From Chondrosia reniformis (lineage: Eukaryota > Porifera > Demospongiae > Chondrillida > Chondrillidae), in assembly GCA_947172415.1 (NCBI GenBank), contig OX359189.1, positions 704,501-768,500 on the forward strand: 64,000 nt of DNA. Direction: 5' to 3'. The translations under genes and the position numbers were made by a program. Positions within the stretch are counted from its first letter, which is position 1; the number at the start of each line of letters is the position of its first letter. Under the pieces are notes generated by a model that did not search any database, had not been told where the DNA came from, and saw nothing but the letters and a program-made list of their open reading frames with translations. Below, piece by piece: positions 13,201 through 25,100 of the stretch.

Positions 13201-14408
13201 TAATTAGATTTGCGTTGCCTTGGCCTGACATTTCGACCATATATCCAGGAAAATAGTGTTTAAATCATGTTCTTCAAATGTATGACTTTCAAACTAACCT
13301 TCTGCAATGGGAATAGCACCTTCGTCCTGCAATTCACAGTTATTCAATAGAAGGTGCTGCAATACTTTGTTACTCAGAAGTACAGCTGCAAGATATCTTC
13401 CACCATCGGGGCCCAGCTACAGAGCAATGTCAGTAAGAAAGGGAGGGAATATCTTCCGGCCCAGTAAATAAAAAAGTATGTTCAACACTCTAATACTCCA
13501 AGCTTACAAAACTCTCAGACGCTTGACTTATACCCTTATATGGACAAAGGTTAGATTCAAGTCCATTTTATTTAGAAGCAGCACATGAATATAATACAGC
13601 AGTTTTCCTGTGTAAAAGTCCTATTTTAGAGGATTCTGAAAACTAAAAGAGAATTCCAATCACCAAATGAAGTATTCAACTTATTCAAAATAGGCAGATG
13701 GGATTTATCCCACAGATATATTGTGTGGAAGGAACTAGGGGTATTGAAGGGACATCATTTTGACAGATATACAACCTTTTCACATTCTACACTTACTGAA
13801 GGTGAAATAAAAACTAAATATATGCACTATTTTTAGCATAGGAACAGTTCAAAAAAGCAGGTAATTCGTATTGTTGTAGCTACACCGGTCGAATGATCTG
13901 ATTCATACAAATATATAGTTTGCAAAATAAGATACATTCAGCCTTCGAGTCAGTACTTTCCGCATTGTGTCCAGTCAAGCGGAACTTACGTCCGGGTTAT
14001 TCGATAGGTCTACCTTCCGAATATTGCTGCTAGTTCCAATATTATAAAGTGAATCTGCTAGGGGATGCAGGCAATCAGGATTTAAGGAGCAGTATCCTAA
14101 ATCAAGCTGCAGAATTACCCTATAACACGTAAACATACATACGTAAGCAAATTTCACAAAGAGAAATGAACAAGATCAAAGAATAAATCATATTTCATCT
14201 GCATAGTTCAAAACAAAAAGCTAAATAGAAGCAAAATAATCGAAAAGTGGATGGGCCTAACTCACGTGTTTCCTTTTAAAGCTGCTGCTATTTTACTAGC
14301 TTCTTTCTGGCGAATTTCTCCTTTATCGAAGACTACTTCTGTTAATTTGGGATTATTTCCTTCTATTGCCTTTATAACAGACTTATATTTGCTTGTCTTC
14401 TGGCCCAT
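10237..14408 (-). CDS. Leucine-rich-repeat protein with N-myristoylation signal, 444 aa
   Basis: Ten exons (14266-14408, 13990-14119, 13299-13416, 12244-12389, 11848-12046, 11540-11671, 11115-11198, 10847-11037, 10537-10636, 10237-10328) join in phase to 445 codons including the stop. The chain is a run of about ten ribonuclease-inhibitor-type LRRs of about 28 residues. Examples are LRCLGLGGNQI, LLWLGMGGNSLGDRG and LEMLLLADNPFGDEGG. One exon is exactly 84 bp, a single repeat. The start reads MGQKTSKYK, which fits the N-myristoylation rule (Gly2, Ser6, Lys7), so membrane anchoring is likely. The tail after the LRRs is charged and ends HGEYLL. No NACHT, death or TIR domain is present, so it is an LRR-only protein. 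Its partner is unknown. Confidence 0.85.
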
Positions 14409-14688
14409 CGCTCATACTCGCAGCGAGTCGCTTTACCAGTCGCTTGGCTAAGGTCACACCATACAGTCACACCCATTTATGGCAACTTTTTTCTATATTT
14501 ATAAAAATGGTTCCCGTGGGCTAACCCGCAAGAGTGATTCGGTCTCACACGAAAGAATGTTTGCATGATTGTAGGCGCTCGGAGGACGCCTTGTACTTGA
14601 GCCCTCGTACACAGGAAAGTTACATGGGAAGCAGGCCAGAAATAAAAAAGAATTACAGAATATGAAAGAGGAGTGTAAGGAACTGTAG

Positions 14689-16563
14689 TTAAAAGTCATT
14701 GTCTGAAATAACTTCCCCTTCCTCCTCACTGTCAGAATAGGGAACCAGTAACCCTCCACTCCCTTCTTCAACTTTTATAGAATTCAGACAGCTACCATGT
14801 AGCTGATAGCAGTCCTGACCCGAAGCACGCATCTCTTTGTCAATTTCTTTAATCAGAGGAACATTTAAACCGCTGGAGTGCTCATTCATTGACTGGTTTG
14901 GTGCAATCAGTGTAGAATGGTTCTCCATTGCTGTATTCCAGGACATGGTCGCATTGTGCATTGGACTCTTTTTAGTCTCCTCAAATCTTTGTTTGCAAAT
15001 TGACTGATCTACTTCTTTCTCATCTACAGTGTGGGTAGGCTCCTGTGAAGGTCTGACAATAGGGCGGATCAGGTTGCTAGGTGATGCATCTTGCCCTTTA
15101 TGTCTCATCTGATGCTGGCCTAAATGCAAATATTTTATATAGACTATCATGTGACTATCACATGATTATCATGTGACTATCATGTGACTCACCTGGTTCG
15201 ACAATTGAGTAATCACTCTCCTGGTCCTTCAACACAACACAGAGCTCTGGATATTCCACTATACATTTCCCACGAAAGTTAATACACAAACTCTTGTGCA
15301 CATCCAATACATAGTATCTACAACATTATACAATATAATACTCAAAGCACCCCTAAGAATAGCATATAAACATTTCATGCAATTATAGCTTATATTTCCA
15401 TGGCAAAATATTTATTATAACTTAAGATGGAAAAAGTACTACCATGACTCCTACCTTATTCCCTTGCATTGTAATCGTTCAGCTTTCATCAAAACGCTGA
15501 CACTTTTTAAATTCCCTTCCAAATTTAAATATTTCTTCAATCTATAAAGTGTGAAACACAAGAGCAGTTAGTGGTAGAGTGTTAGAATATAGTATCACAA
15601 CCATTTATCTGATAGAACTAACTTGTACTTTAAGAGAGGATCGACAGAATGGGAAGGGTTAAATAGATTTGAAAGAACTTGCTGCAAGGTCTCGTCTTCA
15701 CAGACCCTTCAATAAAACCACAAAATGGAGCTTAATTAATGATAGTTGTATACAGTCAGCCAAGACAATAGGGACTATTGCATACCTATCTTGGTGGAGT
15801 GACAAGGAATTGAGCGGAAAGCTCCAGAACACTTTCCAAAACACTTTTCTCTTCCTAAATGAATAAGATAATGTCTCCAGGTGCTATGAACCCCCAGTAC
15901 ATAAACAGTGCTAGGCTAACCTTCTATTGTAGTGCGTTGTGTTTTCCTCTCTCTTGGTCATTCCAAATGACATGAAAAAAAAGAAAGTTTTTCTCCTCCT
16001 CAACTCATCTTTCAGCTGATGGATCTAATAGGACAAAGAGCAGGTCTACCTCAATGCCATATGTACAGAACATGGTTGCTAGGTTACAAAATATTGCGTA
16101 CAGCGTTTATGATACCTGTTTACGATTGTTGTATCTGCTCGACTGCTGCCGTCCTCTAGCCGCCGAGTCAGCAGTTCTCAAAGCACCCTCCAAGAAATGA
16201 TAATCTAACAATCACACACATTTTAGGAAACTGCATGATACTCTGGTCACGTGAAACTCTGGTCACGTGATATTATTAAATGATCATGTAAAGTTTTTAC
16301 CACTAAGTAATTGGGTATCTGTAAAGTCCTTCAAAGATACGAATAGAGTTTTATTTCTCTCTCCGCTGCAACCACTATCTCCCTTATGCTTCTTGATACA
16401 AGTTAAACTAGCAATAGTAACGGTACAAGTTAAAGAATTCATTCTCAAAGAACACCAAACTGTTCTTTTACCTGCAAGTTAGAGTTTCACATCTTGGACA
16501 TCGGTACTTCGACTGCAATTGGCTGCAGATTTCGCACTTTCGTTCTCCCAACTTCGTGCTCAT
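14689..16563 (-). CDS. ZNHIT6: Box C/D snoRNA protein 1 (zinc finger HIT domain protein 6), 393 aa
   Basis: BCD1/ZNHIT6 is a nuclear factor needed to assemble box C/D snoRNPs. Nine exons (16472-16563, 16301-16407, 16116-16204, 15921-16024, 15786-15854, 15629-15706, 15455-15541, 15193-15317, 14689-15119) add up to 394 codons with the stop. The N-terminal zf-HIT finger is visible (KCEICSQL, YRCPRCETLTC, SLTCIKKHK) across the first splice. The family core follows: DYHFLEGALRTAD, FGMTKREENTTHY, YYVLDVHKSLC and IVEYPELCVVLKD. The C-terminal 140 residues are low-complexity and end in the acidic YSDSEEEGEVISDNDF. The start is the first ATG, with the zinc finger beginning eight residues later. It shares a short promoter with the divergent rhodanese gene. 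The protein is shorter than the human one, mostly through a shorter N-terminal extension. Confidence 0.93.
16247..16270. promoter_or_regulatory. Paired TCACGTGA sites in ZNHIT6 intron 2
   Basis: Two copies of the perfect 8-bp palindrome TCACGTGA lie at 16247-16254 and 16263-16270, as part of a 16-bp direct duplication (TCTGGTCACGTGA core). This E-box type is bound by bHLH-ZIP factors such as USF and TFE/MITF. The regulatory role is inferred. Confidence 0.45.
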
Positions 16564-16730
16564 TTCAGGTCGGCTGGCAGTCACGTGATTTATAAGTCAC
16601 GTGATTTATAAAGTAACTTGGTACGTGATCATACGTGCACTATTCAGTACAAATAGTCGTCGCTCGTTCCGCTTCCTGTACTTTTCACTTCATTGACTTG
16701 GGAGGATCGACTTGCTATCTCGAAAAAATT
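16564..16730. promoter_or_regulatory. Bidirectional promoter between ZNHIT6 and the rhodanese gene
   Basis: Only 167 bp separate the two divergent start codons. The interval carries two TCACGTGA palindromes (16581-16588 and 16597-16604) inside a 16-bp tandem duplication (AGTCACGTGATTTATA twice). I see no clear TATA box in the canonical position for either gene. The shared promoter is inferred from the geometry. Confidence 0.7.
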
Positions 16731-18666
16731 ATGACTTCTTTGGTAGATGCTGTATGGTTGAAAAAACAAATTGAAGGTGGTAACACCGACCTAGTGTAAG
16801 TAATCAGAGACCTGTTGTTGCTAAAAATCTGCCATGAATTGAATTGGGAATTGTTTATTTGTAAACATAGTGTTGTTGATGGGACTTGGCATATGCCATT
16901 TTGGCACAGGGACCCAATTGAAGAGCACAAAAGGTACAATTTGGCATTCAGTTTCACAATAGTGTGTCATTGTTTGGTGCATAGAGTAGAATGTGATGCA
17001 TTGAATGTGCCTGTATTGTGCAGCTGCCGGATCAAAGGAGCTGTTTACTTTGACCAAACCGAGTGCAAGAACAAAGCCATCCCTATTCCTTTCATGTTAC
17101 CACCCACAGATGTCTTTGAAGAATATATTGGAAAAGTATAGAAACACATTGAAGGAGAATTGGGTCACATTTGTGTGTGTAATTTTCAAATGTTCTCTCT
17201 CTCTTAGTTGGGCATTTCCAATGAGACCCACGTGGTGATCTATGACAATAATGATATATTTGGGATGTTCTCTGCTGCCAGAGCCTGGTTTGTGTTTCAC
17301 TGCATGGGACACAAGAAGCTCTCTCTTTTGGATGGAGGTCTCCCCAAGTGGAAGGAGATTGGCGGTCCAACTGAGTCTGGTCCCTTCAAAGAGACAAAGG
17401 TGCAGTACCAGTAGTTAGCCATCAAGTTTGAAGTGCTTGCTTACAAGAGTGCTGATTAAGTCTGTTCTTTTCATGAAATACTTAAAAAGATTAATGGTAT
17501 GATTTGTTGCGTTATACGAGTGGGTAATCTATCCTTATAGGCAGTGTCTTATAAGGCCTCCATGAGACCAGAGCTGGTGAGAAACTTTGAGCAAATGGTA
17601 GAGAATTGGAGCAGCAAGAAGGAGCAGGTTGTGGATGCTCGTTCAGCAGGAAGGTTCACTGGGACAGACCCAGAGCCCAACCCTAGTAAGCCTCTCTAGA
17701 AGTATGACCCAGTCCAAGTAGTCTAGAAACCCTTAGACTTTCAATTCAATGGACATAATTCTCCAAAGCTGGAGGTTATCAAATAAAAAGAATGTGAAAT
17801 ACTAAATGCCATTGCAGTCTACATATATATACACCATTAAGAGGATAATAATTATTATGCAATAAGACTATTTGAAATTCAATAGTTTATTTAAGTTGAG
17901 TAAGCTGAAATATATTACATAAACTGTTTTACAGAAATCCCAAGCGGTCATATGGTGGGTGCCGTCAACCTTCCTTTTGTAAAGTTTATTAAACCGGATA
18001 CTAAGACACTGAAGGAACCAGCTCTATTGCTAGAAGGTGGGTCCTCTGCTACACATGAACCGGACACTCCACTCTGACAGTGTGTTAGTCTGCTTTTAAT
18101 AATGTCACTGTTTAGAGTTTAAGAAGTTGGGTCTGGATTTCTCAAGGCCAGTGGTGACAATGTGTGGTTCAGGAATGACTGCTTGCTGGATTCCTTTTGT
18201 TGCTAATCTCTGTGGAGAGAGAGAAGTGGCTCTTTATGATGTAAGTAGTAATTCAGAAGGAGTTTTAGAGAGTAATCATATTTCTTTCAACTGCTTCTGA
18301 CCTACATTGGGAAAGGTGGTGGTAATTGCCCCAACATGAAGAGTTTTTATAGTACATCTAACCCCTTTGTTCAAAACCAAAACATTTTGTTATGAAAATG
18401 GACTAATGCAGAATATGAGATGATAATTACCTATCCTTGAAAGGGTTTGCTGAGGACTACATATAGGCATCTATATTCTGTAATTGAGATAACTGCTGGA
18501 GGATACGTACGCATCGTATACAGTTAAATGGTGCTTTAGTGAAATATGTCTAGTTATTATATAATACTATTTCGCTTTATCGTAGGGCTCATGGTTTGAG
18601 TGGCAAAGTAAAGGTTCTGAGGAGGCAAAGATTCTAGGAGTCAAGGGGGAGGACCTCAAGAAGTGA
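16731..18666 (+). CDS. Rhodanese-family sulfurtransferase (TST/MPST type), 294 aa
   Basis: Eight exons (16731-16795, 16871-16933, 17024-17135, 17208-17399, 17541-17685, 17935-18036, 18116-18240, 18586-18666) sum to 295 codons with the stop. It has the usual two tandem rhodanese domains and length of the family. The first contains VVDGTWHMPFWHRDP, GAVYFDQTEC and THVVIYDNNDIFGMFSAARA. The second contains VVDARSAGRF, IPSGHMVGAVNLPF and the active-site loop CGSGMTACW. In this family the loop cysteine carries the persulfide, and CGSG[VM]T resembles mercaptopyruvate sulfurtransferase more than classic thiosulfate sulfurtransferase (CRKGVT). The C-terminus GSWFEWQSKG is the family signature. The protein starts MTSLVDAVWL with no clear mitochondrial presequence. 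Its likely role is sulfur transfer, cyanide detoxification or H2S metabolism. Confidence 0.93.
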
Positions 18667-19145
18667 CATACGTACATAGAGATTAAGTTTTTCCATAGCA
18701 GCTGTAATTCGTTTCATTATATTCTATTCATAGTCTAAATTTTCATTCAATTTACAAATGTACATTATAGGCAGAAATTTAAAGAAAAATTCTTTATATC
18801 AGCCATTTTATTTCTATGGCCATTGTCCTTGCTTGTGAATGAATACTACACATAATACATAATGCAATTATAAATATACAAAAGTCATAGTCAGATATAG
18901 ACATTGTCTATTGGCCATTAACTTCTTCAGCAGCAAACACTTTGACTTACACACTGGCTATGATTAATCTAATGTATATCCTATGAATATATATTGGAAA
19001 ATTTTCACACTTTACGCATTTAAAAATCTATTGATAAGAATGCTAGCTTCTGCTTGAAGTTTGCACTTACAATTATTGTATTTGTACACACACGTACGTA
19101 TATAAAACACAGTTTTGCAAATTGATGTTAGAATGAGAAACTCTA
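18667..19145. other. Convergent 3' interval between rhodanese and MMS22L
   Basis: About 480 bp of AT-rich DNA between two stop codons facing each other. It presumably holds both polyadenylation regions. I see no gene or repeat here. Confidence 0.5.
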
Positions 19146-22100
19146 TTATTTCCTTCTTGACACTTCCTCCACCAAACCTTGATAAGCACTTCTACAGTCA
19201 AGAGATGTGCGCATACAGTTCTATATAAGATTTCAAAAGTAAGTTTTGTCATACCTCAGGATAGTATCATTGCCTACTCCTCTTTCTCTCTCATTTTTCT
19301 CAATCACATTCCACGCAATTGGGAGAAAATGCTCAACCAAATCATGGGAGAGAGCAATCAACAGATGAAGAGGCTTGAAAACTGCTCTCTACAGAGTAAT
19401 GACACTCATGACATAGAATAATTTAGCAAGTAAAAGTTCACAACTGCATACTGAATTATTTCTAAGATGTTGTTCAGTGTACTCTCTGATGGCCTCATGT
19501 ACCTGCGAACTGAACGCAAAGTTCTGATCAAGCAAGAAGAATTGCAAACTTGTCATCTACTTACACTTGAACAATCCCACAAGACTTTTCTTGAGCAATC
19601 AGGACCCTTCTCAAAATGTCTGTTGCTAAGAGACACGACAGTATATTGTGAACTAAGAGCCAGGAGGCCTATGTATGAGGCTAGCCAGGAGGCCTTTGTA
19701 TGAGGCTAGTCAGGAGGCCTATGTATGAGGCTAGCCAGGAGGCCTATGTATGAGGCTAGCCAGGAGGCCTATGTATGAGGCTAGCCAGGAGGCCTAAGTA
19801 TGAGGCTAGCCAGGAGGCCTATGTATGAGGCTAGCCAGGAGGCCTATGTATGAGGCTAGCCAGGAGGCCTATGTATGAGGCTAGCCAGGAGGCCTAAGTA
19901 TGAGGCTAGCCAGGAGGCCTATGTATGAGGCTAGCCAGGAGGCCTATGTATGAGGCTAGCCAGGAGGCCTATGCATGAGGCTAGCCAGGAGGCCTATGTA
20001 TGAGGCTAGTCAGGAGGCCTATGTATGAGGCTAGCCAGGAGGCCTATGTATGAGGCTAGCCAGGAGGCCTATGTATGAGGCTAGTCAGGAGGCCTTTGTA
20101 TGAGGCTAGCCAGGAGGCCTATGTATGAGGCTAGCCAGGAGGCCTATGTATGAGGCTAGTCAGGAGGCCTATGTATGAGGCTAGTCAGGAGGCCTATGTA
20201 TGAGGCTAGCCAGGAGGCCTATGTATGAGGCTAGCCAGGAGGCCTATGCATGAGGCTAGCCAGGAGGCCTATGTATGAGGCTAGCCAGGAGGCCTATGTA
20301 TGAGGCTAGCCAGGAGGCCTATGTATGAGGCTAGTCAGGAGGCCTATGTATGAGGCTAGCCAGGAGGCCTATGTATGAGGCTAGCCAGGAGGCCTATGTA
20401 TGAGGCTAGCCAGGAGGCCTTTGTATGAGGCTAGCCAGGAGGCCTATGTATGAGGCTAGCCAGGAGGCCTATGTATGAGGCTAGTCAGGAGGCCTATGTA
20501 TGAGGCTAGCCAGGAGGCCTATGCATGAGGCTAGCCAGGAGGCCTATGTATGAGGCTAGCCAGGAGGCCTATGTATGAGGCTAGCCAGGAGGCCTATGTA
20601 TGAGGCTAGTCAGGAGGCCTATGTATGAGGCTAGCCAGGAGGCCTATGTATGAGGCTAGCCAGGAGGCCTATGTATGAGGCTAGCCAGGAGGCCTATGTA
20701 TGAGGCTAGCCAGGAGGCCTATGTATGAGGCTAGTCAGGAGGCCTATGTATGAGGCTAGCCAGGAGGCCTATGTATGAGACTAGTCAGGAGGCCTATGCA
20801 TGAGGCTAGTCAGGAGGCCTATGTATGAGGCTAGTCAGGAGGCCTATGCATGAGGCTAGCCAGGAGGCCTATGTATGAGGCTAGTCAGGAGGCCTAAGTA
20901 TGAGGCTAGCCAGGAGGCCTATGTATGAGGCTAGCCAGGAGGCCTATGTATGAGGCTAGTCAGGAGGCCTATGTATGAGGCTAGTCAGGAGGCCTTTGTA
21001 TGAGGCTAGTCAGGAGGCCTATGTATGAGGCTAGTCAGGAGGCCTATGTATGAGGCTAGTCAGGAGGCCTATGTATGAGGCTAGTCAGGAGGCCTATGTA
21101 TGAGGCTAGTCAGGAGGCCTATGTATGAGGCTAGTCAGGAGGCCTATGTATGAGGCTAGTCAGGAGGCCTATGTATGAGGCTAGCCAGGAGGCCTATGTA
21201 TGAGGCTAGTCAGGAGGCCTATGTATGAGGCTAGTCAGGAGGCCTATGTATGAGGCTAGTCAGGAGGCCTTTGTATGAGGCTAGTCAGGAGGCCTATGTA
21301 TGAGGCTAGTCAGGAGGCCTATGTATGAGGCTAGTCAGGAGGCCTATGCATGAGGCTAGTCAGGAGGCCTATGTATGAGGCTAGTCAGGAGGCCTATGCA
21401 TGAGGCTAGTCAGGAGGCCTATGTATGAGGCTAGTCAGGAGGCCTATGTGTGAGGCTAGCCAGGAGGCCTATGTATGAGGCTAGCCAGGAGGCCTATGCA
21501 TGAGGCTAGCCAGGAGGCCTATGTATGAGGCTAGCCAGGAGGCCTAAGTATGAGGCTAGCCAGGAGGCCTATGTATGAGGCTAGCCAGGAGGCCTATGTA
21601 TGAGGCTAGCCAGGAGGCCTATGTATGAGGCTAGCCAGGAGGCCTATGTATGAGGCTAGCCAGGAGGCCTATGCATGAGGCTAGCCAGGAGGCCTATGTA
21701 TGAGGCTAGTCAGGAGGCCTATGCATGAGGCTAGTCAGGAGGCCTATGTATGAGGCTAGCCAGGAGGCCTATGTATGAGGCTAGCCAGGAGGCCTATGTA
21801 TGAGGCTAGCCAGGAGGCCTATGTATGAGGCTAGAGCGGAAGGTCTTACCTAACTTTCTGATCTTCAAATATTCACTGGACTGGGCCTGCAGAGAACACT
21901 CACAGTGATGCAGACATGCTAGCAACGAGGGGAACACCACAACACCACTTCTGTACAGCAGAACACATGGCAACCAATACACACAAACATCTACTGTGTA
22001 GAATATTGATTGTGTAATATTTGATCAGTCTAACCTTGCCAAGAGTTCTGAATTCTGAATCTGCTTAAAGACATTCTCAATATACAGCAATACCTGTATG

Positions 22101-25100
22101 TATGTACACTGCACATCATGAGAGGTCAAAGGGGAAGGTCACATGCACCAAGATGAAAAAAGGATGGAGGGGAGTGGCAAAAGAAGAGTGCTACAGAACC
22201 TCTTTAGCTATAGAGGTAAATATAGTGGTACTTATACTGGTATATTTAGACATACATACATACATACATATGTATATACTAGTATATGTTTAATCACTTA
22301 ATGCAATGTGTCTTATCTCTCCCTCAAAGGTGAATACCATGCACAACTCACTGGAAGTATATTGGTGTGCTGAAGTGGAGGTTTAAGCTGTTGAGTGGCA
22401 ATACACTCTAAAACAAACATCAGAGCACAGCTGTACAAGGAGACAGAGAGAGTAACAACCTATTGTGTTTCCATAGCAACTACCAAGCCAACTGACACTG
22501 ACTCCATCTTGGGAGATGGCTTGAAGGTCGGACTGACAAGAGTGGTGAAGGGGTTAGCAGTGGACCTCATCAAAGGGTTGGGCTGGTCTTGCTGTAAGAG
22601 GAAGGTCAACCAGTGACTAACCGGATAGAAAAGGAGAAGGGGGTTGATACCTGACAGTAGGCCAAGAAGTACTTCCCAAATAGTTGTTTCAGTTTCCTCT
22701 TTATGAAATCATCTCTCTGTGGATCTAGTAGCAGCAATCCTTGGATGAACTACATACAGTAGGTGCATACATATGAACAATTTACACACCACTTTCAACA
22801 TGCTACATCTACATACTCTAGAGTAAAAGGCCTATAGGGAACCAAGCCTAATGAGAGCCTTGGATGAGGATACAAGAGTTTTCTCCTTCTTCTTCTCTAC
22901 TAGGCCAGACAGCTGTTTCTGGGAATTCCATCCTTCATCAGTGACCCTGGGAATCTTTTCCTTCTTTTTAATGAGTCCTTGGTTCATATGTACATACGTA
23001 GTACATCAAATGACACTAATTATACGTAGGTGCTACTTTAGTCTTAGTATAGCATTATCATGTATTTGTTGCTGAAGGTGGTTTAGTGGCTCACATGGTG
23101 AAGGCTATGTTTAATTCTGATGGAGATGCTTGCCGTGACTGGCTTGCGAGGATTGGAGGCCAGCAGGTCCACCAGACGAGGGAGGAGACAGCGCACCTCA
23201 CTCCTACTGTAAATCAACTGTGGACTACATCTAACAACAGCTGCTCCTACTGCAAATGTTGTGCTGACAAACATACACAGAATGAAGAAGGAAGCAAACT
23301 ACTTTTCTGATATACAAACTACATATTTACATACAGTTTTCTTTTGGTTGACTTACTCCATCACTTTAGGAGGGAAATCCCCTGATAGTCCCACATCAAT
23401 GTATTTCATGAAATCTTCAAAAATCACATTTCCCCTTTGATACCAAACTGTGGTGTGCTGATGGTTACCATAGCAACAGAGAGGATTTGAAATTTTACAT
23501 TAATGATTGAATGCTCGGTACTCACAGATTTTATCATTTCCTCATTCATACTGACTAGTATGTACTTGAGAACGGTCAAGGGCTTTTCACTTGTGAGGGA
23601 TGTAATGTCTCTCTTCTTAATTAAAGGATGGACCAAGGGAAGTTTCAAAATGTTGCTGCATAAGTCACATTAATAGGACATACGTATTAAAAATAGGCAA
23701 AACCTCTCAGAAGATGTGATTGGTTAGCTGTTAAGAGGCTAACTTTGATAATGTTCTGACATCGTCTTCGGCTCCTGGTGGGCGATGCATCTCAATGATA
23801 CATCTTACCCAAGTGTGAAGAGTCTGAAGCTGAGCCTGTTCTGTCGATGTGAACAAGCGGCACTTTTGTTCCTCCTTCAGAACATGACTTAAAACAGTTG
23901 CAGCCAACCTAATTAACACAGGGGAGCCACATTTAAACCAATGGAGGATTGGATAAGTGTACACTCACGTGGCTGGAACTTGAGAATGTAGGCCAAGTGA
24001 CTCTATCACTTTGTAAAAATACTCTCCAGTCTCTGGTACAAAGGAGTTGCTGCATGACAAAGAAGTGACAATGTTTAGATTTACCCAAGATTACAAGATA
24101 CACCGGATGGCTCAACCTACTGCTGAAGACAGAAGTCAGTCAAGGCAATGGCCAGTGATACCATGCTTGTTTTCACGGAGCACAAGCTGTTACAATCACT
24201 CTGAGCTGCACTATACAAGCTTGGCAGGACCTCGTTGAAGTACCTCTGAACGCATCCTAAATCACAGACCAGGAGCAGTCATCATTAGCTATATACGTAC
24301 ATACATGTACATATACGTACGTACAAACAATTTGTATATTACATAGGAGACGGGTACACTGTAGTAATGTATGGTTATATGTACAAACTATGTATTACAT
24401 CTGTATACAATACAACTATTACAGTATGCAACTGATATTCATTATTAATGTGTAAAGTACAGTTTTCCTGACAGTTGAAGGAGAATACAATGAAGGATTC
24501 ATAGCTCACGTCTTAGTCCAGAAGATGATTCCTCTTCAGTGGAACTGTAAATCATCTTGTCACTCAATCGTGATATCTGTTGTGAGAAGGATTGGAGGAT
24601 GGAACTCATCCATTCTATGGCACTACTAAGGCCTCCTGTGGTTACTAGGCAACCAACCAGCTGACACAATGGCTGACTGAATAGAGTGGTCTGGACACAC
24701 GAGACAGATAAAGAAGGTTCCTGGAAAATCTCCAAGACTGCTTTCAAGATGACTGCTACAGATTTCTGGAATAAACCAGCAGTAACAGAGGTTGGTTTGA
24801 AAGCTGCCGATAGCTCCCCAAGAAGGGATGATATCTGTTCAAGAAGACGAGAAGGATCCTCCCCCTTCAGAAGGTACATCTGAAGCACTGCAAACAGGCC
24901 AGCCCAGATGAAGTCTCCATTTTTACAAGATGCGTGGGTGGGTCCCAATGACACTAGAAGGGTGACCATCCTTCCACTGACGTCTTGGAGGTCACCTGAC
25001 CATGTGAGGGCTAGAAAGAGGAGGACTGCGTTGCCAAGCCCGGTACTGTTCAAATCTATTAACCACTTTCTGTGAACTTTGGAAAGGAACTTCCCTTTTA

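Noticed and set aside
19179..19421. Plus-strand frame containing QQMKRLEN, resembling the end of MMS22L
   Set aside because: The true MMS22L C-terminal exons lie on the minus strand over the same bases (19255-19388, 19146-19191) and join in phase with the rest of the gene.
19661..21834. CRISPR-like array
   Set aside because: There are no spacers. The 25-bp units are directly contiguous and vary only by point changes, in an animal intron.
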